Made by a program: the position numbers and the translations under genes. A stretch of DNA of 64,000 nucleotides, taken from NCBI RefSeq assembly GCF_030867095.1, contig NC_081829.1, positions 54,950,491 to 55,014,490 on the forward strand, in the 5' to 3' direction. The DNA is from Alligator mississippiensis. Lineage: Eukaryota; Chordata; Crocodylia; Alligatoridae. Within the stretch, counting starts at the first letter, position 1. Each line of letters starts with the position of its first letter. Below are positions 21,201 to 33,200 of this stretch, one piece after another. The notes under the pieces were generated by a model. That model ran no database searches. It saw only the letters and a list, made by a program, of their open reading frames with translations, and was not told the origin of the DNA.

Positions 21201-24200
21201 GGCTAGACAATCACCTACCCAGGGTTGTTTGACCGCAGCATCCTTTCCTGCCCATGGCAAGGGGTCGGACTTGATGATCTGCTTAGGTCCCTTCCGACCC
21301 TACCAACTGAAACTATGGGCTTTATCTTGCACCCTTCAAGTCAATGAAAGATGTATTACACTTAAGTAGGGTTGGGCATCTGTAACCTAGGTACTCCAAG
21401 GGAAATTGTAGAAGATTGATTCCCAACACAGTGATAACCCCCTGCTAACAGCAGATCCTTATTGCTGAAGTTATTTATTGTGCAACTTCCCTCTTGGCTA
21501 GAGAGCACAGAAATGTTTTATCTTGTTTACTGCAGTATATGAAAGAAGCTGAAATACAGTATATCACTTATTATAGTAAGTGGTTTAATTATGTATTTAA
21601 GAACTTAAAAACTGAATGGTAAAGAAAACACTTACAGGCACTTCTCAGAATCTGGAAGAACTGTTCCTAATTGCATTCGCCTACGAGTTACATCAAGTGG
21701 ATACCTAAATTAAAGATATTTTTGAACAACATTTCAACCATTTACATGATGAAGCTACCAATACTAGTAAAACAAAAAATCATATGAAAAGTCCATTGGA
21801 ACCATAAAATGTTCTTTTTACAATGAGTAAGAGTTCAAACTAAATTCTCAACATGGCTAGAACTTCACCAAAAAGGGAGACATCCCATGCACAGTCTCAG
21901 ATCTCTTACTATAATCCACTGCATACAAGTAAAGAAGTTAGATAAAGAACAAATGGGGTATACGTACGATACTGTCTGGGCTATAGCTCCAGCTATGCCA
22001 CCACACAGAAGATTTACATGCGTTTTCAAAACTAAGACATCAGGATTATCTAATGAAGGCCTTCCAAGCAGACTGGGTGCATGTGTAAGTCCAATGTTCT
22101 TTAAAGTACCAAAAGTAAAAAATGAAAGACCTGAAAATCAAAATGAAAACAATTTTTTTTTTTTTTTTACCAAAGCTAATTACTTGATGACAAAAAAATC
22201 ATCTGAAAAGTAGACAGTCATAAACATTATATACAAGTACTTTATAGTTATCTCATGGTGAATGAGTGTGACCTATAAATACATGTTTACAGCTGTTGTT
22301 GTCAGTTTGTTGCAGTTTACAAAACACTCAGACACGCTTTACAAGTTATACTCTCTATATTCCAAAGAATCAGAATTTCCATTGCACCATCTAGGCAATT
22401 AAAATGTCTATATAATATTTTGCACCTGCATAGTAACTTCTAACCAAATTTCTTAAAAGTTTTTTGAAACATTAACGGACAAGGTTCTTTGGGTGAATCT
22501 GATATATTTTATTAGACCAACTTAAATAGTTGGAAACAAATGTTCTTAGCAAATTTTGGGTTTAAAAACCTTAAGTCAGGCTGAGGAAGCCTCTGCAGTT
22601 GGTATGTACTCTTCCTGGATTAAATGAATAGTAAAGAAGCCAGAGGCTGAGCTGGTATGCATGCAAAACAGGCTGTTAGTGAAGATGTAAACTGAGGAGT
22701 CAATGGATGACAGAGGGGCAGGGGGGGGCAGGGGAGGGGGTATGAACCTAGCAGGTAAATAGTGGAAATCCTCAAAGGGAACTTACAAAACACTTTTCAC
22801 AGAAAGCCTATCAACTTCACTTCATCAACCTCCTGGATACAAAAAAAAAAAAAAAAAAAAAATCATCGACTAAATATAGACACTGGATTTATGACACATT
22901 ATAACTTGCCTGACATCTGACTCCCCAGGTACCTCTCCACTATTTACCTGCTACATTCAACCCCTTTCTCTCTTCCCCCCCACCACCCAGCCTGTCTCTC
23001 ACTCACTGACTCCTCAATTTACATCTTCACTGACTGCCTATCTTGCATGCATACCAGCCCAGCCTCTGGCTTTTTTACTATTCATTCCATCCAGGAAGAG
23101 CACACACCAACTGCAGAGGGTTCCTCAGCCTAAGGGTTTTTAAACCTGAAAGCTTGCTAAGAAATTTTTTTTCCAACTATTTAAGTTGGTTTAATAAAAA
23201 GATATCAAATTCACCCAAGGAACCTTGTCTGCCTATGTCCTTAGACCAACACAGTTATAACCTACACCCTTAGAAATATTAATGATTTAAAAGAACACTT
23301 AAGTTAGTGATTTTGTAAATTAACATTTTCTTTTTACAACAGTTGAGAACACTAGAACTCACAGAAATTAAGTCAAATATTCCTCATGTAATTTCCCATA
23401 TTCAGGGGGGAGAGGTGGGCAGAGGTGGTTTATAACAACAGTTTCTTGTGGAGGTTTCTTGTAGAGGGCCTCAGCCTCCCACAGGCTTACAAAGATCAGG
23501 GAGGGACAGGGTTCTCTAACTTCCCAGCCCAACTTTCCCTAATGAAGAGAGGAAAAACACAGATACTGCCCCCCCGCCACCCTCCACTTCTAACCTTTTT
23601 AATACTTGGATGTCTAGGGATTTTTGCCAGCTGCTCCAAACTGTGCTGGTTCACTCCAGCATTGAAGTCAGGGAGGTTCCCCTATAACCTGTCCTCTTCA
23701 CTGGGTAGGAACACAGCCTTGATTTTACACAAACCAATGAAGCATCTTAAATACACCTTCAAGATGTGTTCAGTGCTTGCCATATTCCATTTTTAACTTG
23801 CCTGCATAAGGAGCCATTCCTACAATAGCGGGCATCAGACCTCTGTAGAAACCAGTAAAACCTCCTTCCTGTTGAAGGAAATATATTTTAAAAATTTAAG
23901 CAAGCTATAAGCAGTAAAAAAAAAAATATATATGGATTCAGTTGTACTGACAAGATAAGCCACAGGACACTGTGTAATAGTGGCAATCAGACAATGAGGT
24001 GTTAATATTAAACTTCTCAGCTGCCTCACGTGTAAGAAGGAGGGACTATTTGGTTGCTTGAGAAAGAAAAGGGGAAATACGAAGTGGGTGGAAGGTCTAC
24101 ATCAGTGGTCTCCAACCTTTTTAGGCTGGAGATCTGTTTTGGAATTTAAAAGAAACCAAAGATCTACCACCACCCAGCAGGTAAGTCTGTGGGGAGGGGA

Positions 24201-27200
24201 GGGGGAGGGGGAGAGGGAAAGGGCTGTGGTGGGGAGCAGGGCAGACTGAGGCCCCAGCCCTAGCCCCACTCCCTCCCTCACCACTGGGGCCTCAATCTGC
24301 CTCTCCCCAATGGCAGGGAGGTAGGGAAAGGGGCAGGGGCAGGTCCTGCACAACTAGTGCAGGGTTAGGGGGCAGAGCTGTGAGCAGCTCATCCAGGGAC
24401 TACAGGGGGCATGCAGCTTAGGAGGGTATGGGGCGAGACCGTGTGCTCCCAGATCTGGCAGGGCAGGGCAAGCTGCAGCCAGGGCAGTGCCAGCATGCAG
24501 AGTGAGGTCATGGGGTGGGGAGGGGGCTGTAGCCCTCCCCAACCACCGCTCCCAGCACCCACAGTACCTGCAGCTACAACCCACCCTCCACCATGCCCAC
24601 CAGCCCCCAAGTCCCGAGGGGTGGGGCAGGCTGCACCAGGCTGTTCTCACCAGGCCTGGGCTGCGCTTAGGTAGGTGGCACCGGCACTGGGAGCAGCAGT
24701 TGGGGGAGCTATATTCCCACCCCCCGATCTATGGCCTTGCCTCCCTGGCCCCAGCCCGACCCTGGATCTGCCTGCAGGGTGGGGCACATGCCCTCTTGGG
24801 CTGTGCGCCCCCGTCCCTGCGCCCCCTGGATGAGCCATTTGCAGCTCCATCCCCTGCCCCGTGCCAGCTGTGCAGGGCCTGCCCCTGCCCAAGTCCATAC
24901 CTCAGAGCTGCTGCAGCCACCAGCACTGCCCCACATTTGGAGTGGGGGCCATGTGCCCCCCAATCTGTGCGCAGTGGAGGCAGCTGCTGCTGCAGGCTGT
25001 GCTTTGTACTCCAAGCCCCACTGCACATGCCCCCAGGCCTCCACCTGGGGCCACTGACCTGCTAGGCATTTGGGGGGGGGGGGAGGGGGGAGGAGGAGGA
25101 GGAGGAAATGGCATGCGCTCATGTACAGACTCAGCCCCCACAAGTCCATGGTTGGACTTAAAGAAGCTCCAGGATCAACCAGTTGGTAATCACTGGTCTA
25201 CATCCAAAGACACAGACTGGCAGAGGTTCTCTTTTATGCAAGAATAAGGATGCTCTTTTTTTTTTTCCTTTTTTTTTTAAATTTCTGATTATGCCAGCCC
25301 TGTGCCCTCCCCAATGTTTTCACTTGCAATTCCCACAAGCTTGAACAAGTGTGCACCTGTCAAAGTAGGAAGAAGCATCCAGTAATACTTTAAATTAAAT
25401 GAATTCTTGCCAAAGTGAAAAAAACTCAGTTTCCACTAAGTCATTAACAGTGCTACACAGCATTAAGAAGTAGAAACCACACTTTTTTGCTTTGATAAAT
25501 ATGAAAGGATAAAAATGATGAAATACCTTTGTGTATATTGTCTTGAATGCATGAATAATTCCACGGTATGTGTGCTCCCCTTTCACTTGGAAGGCCAGTC
25601 GTGCTCTAACCATATCAAGAGGGTAAGTACAAATGACTGCTGTTATACCTTTAAGAAACAAAACATTTTTATAGGTTTTGGATCATTTTAAGAACCAAAA
25701 GTCCCTTTAAGGTAAATAGTTTAATATAACAACAAATATTAAAATTTTCTAGCAAATAAAAAATATCCACCTTTAATTAGCAGATAAAAAAACTAACCTC
25801 AGCCACGCAAGGAGAATTTACACTTGCATCTATTAGGTTTAATCTGAGCCACAAACTTTAACCTTGATTCTGCAGTCTTCTCGACCTAAGCATACTCACC
25901 CATTGGGGTGCTCACATGCATGAAGCTATTCAAGTACATAAAGGCTTAAAGAATCAAGATCATAGGGGTCTAATCCTGCCATATTTAAAAACCACAAACA
26001 GAAATCTGTGCGTTTTCTCTTTTAATAAATTTAACCTCCAAAACGTTGTTAAAAAAATATATCTGTTAGCGTACAATTTGGGTATACACCTATAAGTATA
26101 ATGGGGAACACTGAAAATAAGCTAAATTAAATGCTTAAAGTTTAATATTTGCTTTGAAGTTAGCACTGACTTATTTTTATATCAACTTGCTACATACTAT
26201 TAACTTATAACTAAACCTTGACACCATTTTGTTTACTTAGCTCATTTCTGCAGCCCTTGATCATATACACAGTTCCTTATGAAATCAGGGCTTCATGAGT
26301 TGTACTATGTACATAATTAAGAATTGCAGAACTTGGTCAAGAGTTACTACTGCAGTGTTTGTACACCTTATTGTTACTGCTCTCTCACCGGTTATAAATC
26401 TCAATATGGATTATCAATATCCTACCTGCATTTTTCTGTTTAGACCATGCAACGAGATGCTTGCTTGGAATACAGAATCTGAAGATCTATCTAATTACAA
26501 GCTGTTGTAATTAGTAACTTTTATTTAGATGCAGCTTTGGGGTCAGATCACAAACAAAAGCGATTGAAACAACTACAGTGTTCTGAACAGTTAACTCTTC
26601 CCTGCCACTAATCCATGAATTACTGACAAAACACTGAGGGAAAGGCAAGAGTCACTCACAAAATATTGGGTTTTCATTCCCTTGTTTTACAACCATAATC
26701 CAGGAATCAAAAAAGATCCAGTTAATATCAGGGTGTGAAATTTAATTATCATACTCCTACCCCAAATAAAGCAGCTTTTAGGACATAATCAGGAAAAAAA
26801 AGCAATTTAAGGGAGAAAAACATATCAGAATAAGAGAAAGATAAAAACCAAACCTAATTACAAGTAAGTAATTGGTATATATTTCCTCTTCTTTTCCATC
26901 CTACACTATTGTCCAGAACAGAGCAGACAGACTAAAAAGGGCAGGCTTGTCATCATTATACTGCAGTTTTTAAGATCAGATATTACTTGTACCAAACAAA
27001 GAGCAGGCTTATCATCATACTGAAGTTTTTAAAATCTGACAGAATCAGGACATAGCCATACCGGAACGGAAAAAATAAGACTATACTGAAGGCTTGCATA
27101 TACCTAAGGTATTCTCAGTCTAATCAAGACAGCTTTCCCTAAATGTCCTCATTTATTTTGGAGAAGGATGAGGACAGCGACTTAAATCATTCAGCTGTAA

Positions 27201-30200
27201 CACATATGAAGTCTCTCTCTGAACAGTGAACACAAGATTAATAGTAGCTTAAATGCACTGAATTCCTTTAGTCAGGTAAGACTAAATTCAGTCACTCATT
27301 TGACACAAGCAAGTAAAAACTGTTTTCTAAATAAGGATTCAGTTATGACAAAACACTGTGCAAAAAGTACAATTAGTGCCAACACGCCATAGCATTATCC
27401 AGGGTCTTGCAAGGGCTACAAAATTCAACAGACAATCTTAGAATCTCCTCTTCAACATACTTTAAAACTTTTAATACGGATTTGGATGAGTCCACATAAA
27501 TGCAAGGGGTTAAATTCACCCATACTTCCAAATATTAAGAGTTGCTGGAGCTCAGCCCACACTATAAAACTTTAGAGCTGATCCCGTGATGAAAGGATGA
27601 ACATAGAGATTTAAAATAACTACAGCCAGACCAACATTCCTCCCAAGCTTAGTTTGACATGATGGGACTGGAAGTAATAAGAACACCAATATCTTCAACC
27701 CTAAAACATAGAAAGAGTCTGCGCTTAGCTTTTATCTGAAATAGAAAGACAACTTGGTTCTCTTCTCTCTCTCTCTCATGAAGGATAAGAAGCCATAATA
27801 AAGCATAACAGAGATTACATTAAAGTTTAAAGTTGGGGCTCAGGAGCTGTTAGCAAGATCAGTTATACAAGCAATCACATCCAGCTCTCTTCCTTTTACT
27901 TACTACTCCAAACTTCTTGACCCTCTTTCTTCTCAGATGCTGAGAACAGGAAGGGGGAACATATTTCCAAAGGAAAGAAAGATCAAAGGTGTGCTTTCAA
28001 AATCTATACCTTATTTATTCTTATATTTATATGCTGCTCTCCCAAAGATGACTCGGGGCAACTTACAATAAAAGATTCCCCAACCAGCATCCCAGAAATG
28101 TAAAACTCCACCTTCCCCCAAATCACTTCCTTGCCCATGACCCAGGAGAGCAAACCCTCTGGCTCATCCCAACCATACTTCCTAATCTTCCCAACTTCCA
28201 ATTATTTCTAGGTTTAGAAAATCTTTTCCTATTCCCCTTCCCTCATGCCCACCCACTCCCATTCCACTCACTCAGGCAAGCCCCATTTTCCCATCTCAAT
28301 GGTCTCTCCTAATTCCATACCCATCTGTGGAACTGCCCCCCCCCCAAGCCTACAAATACTCTCCCTTCCCCCAACAAGCGCAACATTCAGTTCAAAAGAA
28401 CCACAACAGTGAAATAGAGAAGCCCCTTCATTATCACCAACAGTTAACGCTAAAGGGAAATACTGAAGGACATCCTTGAGTGTCCCCCCATCTAAGGGAG
28501 GCCTGCCAGCTCTGTAAGAGATACAGCCAGCCTGGTCCTCTCTCAGTTCAGGTAGTCAAGATGGTACCTGGACTGGGCCCCAGCACTCCCCGTCACCCCG
28601 TGGATTGATTGCCAAGCTACATTTGTAAAATCGAAGGAACAAAATATGAACAATATTACTACATTACTTTTAAAAATTATTTCTCTCTCATCCTATCATA
28701 TAAACACCCAGTCACAAAAAAAAGAGATCCACTAAACACAGGACTTCACAAAAAAATCTGAAATACATACATAGCACAAGGTGTAATCTTGCAAGGAAAT
28801 GAGTCAGGAGGTTCATGCCAAATTAGTTTATAAATAAAATATGAAAAGCAACCCAATGAATACAGCGTAAGGGAGGTTTTCGTTAGTGCAACAGCTGTAC
28901 ATGCAAATAAACAGTTGAAATCTAAGCAGACCTACCAGACAAGTCAAAGAATTTCCATAGACCAAAAAGGTTACAGGTTTCTAGAACTGTAATTTAATGA
29001 AGCTGGTTCACAGATTGCAACTGAAGGAACCAGCCAATTGCTTTTGCAGTATTCATTCATCTTTATAAAAATGTTAGAGATAAAACTCTACTTAAAACAA
29101 AGATGGCACTTTTCTTCCAAGCCCTTTTTTTACAATTATTTTATGTAAAAATTTACTTCTGGATAAAAAAATCTCAGATTCTTTTGAATTATTCTAAAAA
29201 AAAAAATTAAAACTTTTTTGACAGCAGGAGTTAACTAACTGTTGGGGAGAATTGTTTCTGCATTTCAGAATGTTTCTGTATTTCAATTCAAATATTCTAC
29301 ACTGGAAAAATTCAAAGGCTTAGTTTTTTAAAAAATACCTCCTATTGAGTATTGTGTAAAGGTATTCATTTTTTTTTTTTTAACTTCTAAACAGTTCTAA
29401 TATCTATTTTTTCTATCTTCTCCCCTATTTCTTTTTCCTTAAAGGAAGTTAAGGCAGTTACCTGTTAATTAACAGTTACTACTAAAATTTGAATCACACA
29501 GGAGTCAGGAAACTCAGAGTTAAAGTTTCCAAAGTAACTTTAACCTGGCCTCCTTGAATATATGCATTACAATAGGGTTTTCCTTTGCTCTCATTCCACT
29601 ACCCCCCATCTTTACCACTTTTCTCCTCAGTGAGGAGATGCCTTTGACCTTATATAATTTAAGGAAGATATTCAAAAGTTTCCTAACATTGTTAACACTG
29701 ATTCAGTTCTACTGATGTCTGTAATGTTGCGAACTTGGCATACACAGGGTTAGTGCATCCTCCCCACCCAAACCTTAGCCCAGCAAGAACAAAGAAACAG
29801 CACAGCACAGAGCAAGAATGGCAGAGCAAAGGACCACTCAGGTAACCCTTCCTCCCCCAGCCTATATGATTCCCTCCCCCATCTCAGCCAAGTCTGTCAG
29901 AGAAGAAACCCCTGGGTGTTAAGCAACTAAAGGCTCAAGCAGGGTACCACACTCAAGATATTGCAGCTGGAAGTACTGAACTGATGGTGTCAAGATTATT
30001 TACTCCGTTCCTTCTCTGGATACTCTCTCCTCTGAATTAATGGGCTGTTTTATACCAACTCCCTTCTATCCTTTCCCTTACAGACACCTCAAGTGAGTCA
30101 TGCTCCACTGCTCTCCATGCTCACCTCTTTTCTTTCTCCTTTAGGCTCCCCAAGCCAAAAATGCGTCTCTTCCCTAATGGCCCTTCCCCCCCAAACAGGA

Positions 30201-33200
30201 ACAAATGTCTAAAGAGAAACATTTTTAGAACAAAATGTTTGCTAGTCATCACATTATGCATAGTTAGTACATTATATCCTTTCCGCCCCCTCCCATGCTT
30301 AGCCTAGTCCATTTAGGATTTTTTTTGGTTCTTCAGGGATTCTTTTACCCTATATTTGCACAATGCCTAATGTAATGAAGTCTTGATTCTAATTGTTCTC
30401 AAGGTGTCCTCAAGGTAAGATTTATTTTCCTGTTTTAATTCCTATAATAAATTTATCAAAACAAATCTTATCAACCTACAGCTTAAGTCAGCGGTAGCCA
30501 GCAGTCTTCTTTACATAAGACCCCAGACATCCTTAAGCAAGAAGAGTTAAAATGAGGAATAAACTTGTTCTATGTTTGTATGACACCTTGCACAATAGGA
30601 TCCTACTCCGAAACAAATAACACTGTCTCATTGATGCAGCCCATGATCCAGCCCACTGATTACTACCCCATGGTCCTAATCCATGTGGGTACTAATGATG
30701 CGGCCAGAAGCCCTGATCACCTGGTGATGGACGACCATGCTCTGGGGGGCATGCTGAGGGAGATAGGAGCACAGGTGGTATTCTCTTCTGTCCTACCAGT
30801 GAGCGGACGTGGAAGACGACATGTGACCTGCATCAGAGAGACCAACTGGCGGCTTTGGGAATGGTGCCTCAAGGCAGGCTTCGGCTTCCTAGACAACAAC
30901 CCACACAACAGGACGAGAGACATGCTCAGGTGGGATGGGCTTCACCTTTCCCCCACAGGTAAGCATGTATTCTCTTCTAGGTTGGTGGATCTCCTCCGGC
31001 AGGCTTTAACCTAGGCAAGTCGGGGGATGGGGAAGATGTGGGCGGAGGAAGCATTGAACCAAAAAACCAAGAGACACCCACAAGAACAGCCCAGCCTAGA
31101 CCAACGACGAGCAGAACAAATACCCAAGTAAACAACAGGGGCCTGGGTAGTACTGAGATTAGGGGGCCAGTGCACACATCTTCAGGAGGCCTCAAATGCC
31201 TCTACACAAACGCTCGTAGTATGGGGAACAAGCAGGAGGAACTTGCCCTCCTGCTAGCTGACACCAAGCCAGACATAGCGGGGCTCACAGAAACATGGTG
31301 GGATCCAACACACAACTGGGCAGTGAATATCAAGGGCTATAGGCTGTATAGGAGGGACAGGACATGGAGGAAAAGTGGGGGAGTGGCGCTCTACATCAAG
31401 GAGGAATACACATCCTCATCTAGTAGTACAAGGTCAGATGAGGGACACACTGAAGTGCTCTGGGTTAGAATACAAGGAACTCAAGGGAAAATTCACTTAA
31501 CGGTGGGGGCCTACTACAGGACACCCAACCAAGGGGAAGAGCTAGACCGGGAATTCTTAGCTCACAGAGGTAGTTAGGTCAAAAGACGTGGTCATCATGG
31601 GGGACCTGAACTTTCCAGACATCTGCTGGGAAGAACAGTCAGCCAGGTCTGACCACTTATGTAGGTTCCTAGCTGAGATACAGGACCTCCATCTAACTCA
31701 GGAGGTGCACAGCCCCACCAGGGGAGACGCCTTGTTGGATCTGGTGCTGGCCACAGGCGACCTCGTGGGGGCTGTGGGTGCTGGACCACCTGGGTGACAG
31801 CGATCATCGCCTGCTGGAATTCACCATCCAGCGCAAGGTGGCAAAAGTCAGCAGCAAGGCGGCAAAAGTCAGCAGCAAGGCGGCAGCCCCGGACTTCAGT
31901 AGGACAGATTTCAATGAGGTAAGAAGAACAGTTGGGGAAGTACTGAGGTCCCAGAGGGGCAGGGAGTCGGGTGTCCAAGAGGAGTGGTCATTCCTCAAGG
32001 AGATGATCCTCCAAGCTCAAAGGGAGATAATCCCAACAAGGGTCAAAGGGGACAAGAGGGCACAAAAGCCCCCATGGCTCACCAAAAGCATACAGGAACA
32101 TCTCCTAGCTAAAAGGGAGGCGTACACCCAATGGAAGGGAGGGGCCATCACCAGGGAGGACTGTACCTCGGTTGCTCGGGGCTGCAGGGGGGCGATCAGG
32201 AAGGCAAAGGCAGAGATGGAACTGGGACTAGCTACCCAGATTAAGGACAACAAGAAGTCCTTTTTAAATACATAGGGGGCAAAAAGAAGGTACCAGGTAA
32301 CATGGGGCCTCTGCAAGACATGCTAGGAAATCTGGTTGTCGCACCAGATGACAAGGCTAACCTATTTAACAATTTCTTTGCCTCCATTTTCCTCAACAGG
32401 GACCAGATCAGCCCATCCGCCAGGACCCCCTCAGGCCCCAGGGGAGGCACACCCAGGCCTAGGGTCAGTGATGATCTAGTCAGGGAACTTCTGGAGGGAC
32501 TGGATGTATTTAAATCAGCTGGTCTTGACAACCTCCACCCCAGAGTGCTGAGGGAGTTAGCAGAGGTCATTGCGGGACCCCTGGCACCGCTTTATGAGCA
32601 CTCATGGTGCTCTGGTGTAGTGCCAGAGGCCTGGAAAAGGGCCAATGTGGTTCCCATTTTCAAAAAAGGAAGGAAGGAAGACCCAGGGAACTATAGGCCA
32701 GTTAGTCTTACCTCAATCCTCGGTAAGCTTTCTGAGAGAATTATCCTGGCGCGTGTCCATGAGGGGCCAGCAGGGGAGGTTATGCTTAGGGGCAATCAAC
32801 ACGGGTTCATTAGAGGAAGGTCCTATCAGACCAACCTGGTGGCCTTCTATGACCAGGTCACAAAATCCTTAGACGCAGGGGTAGCAGTGGACGTAGTCTT
32901 TCTGGACTTCAGGAAGGCCTTCGACACGGTCTCTCACCCCATTCTCATTAAAAAGTAGAGGACTGTGGTGTCGACACCTACACAGTCAAATGGGTCACTA
33001 ACTGGCTGGAGGGCCGCACCCAGAGAGTGGAGGGGTCATTTTTGACCTGGAGGGATGTGGGCAGTGGGGTTCCCCAGGGCTTGGTCCTCGGACCTGCACT
33101 GTTCAACATCTTCATCAGTGACTTGGACGAGGCGGTAAAAAGCACCGTGTTCAAATTTGCTGATGACACTAAGATGTGGGCACGCTAGAAGAGAGGAATA

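Larger units (their letters stand above)
25649..30600 (-). other. SLC25A16 intron 4, left portion; no gene
   Basis: AT-rich intronic DNA. A degenerate tandem duplication lies at 26941-27041 and a repeat tail near 28005-28150. Otherwise nothing is recognised. Confidence 0.5.

Noticed and set aside
21961..21970. Alternative exon 7 donor after TCGTAC (GTATAC)
   Set aside because: It would shift the phase; TC|GTACGT joins exon 8 to give SYPLDVT.
24354..25247. Open frames of up to 192 codons in SLC25A16 intron 5
   Set aside because: Interior of a non-autonomous hAT-like element; all frames are chance.
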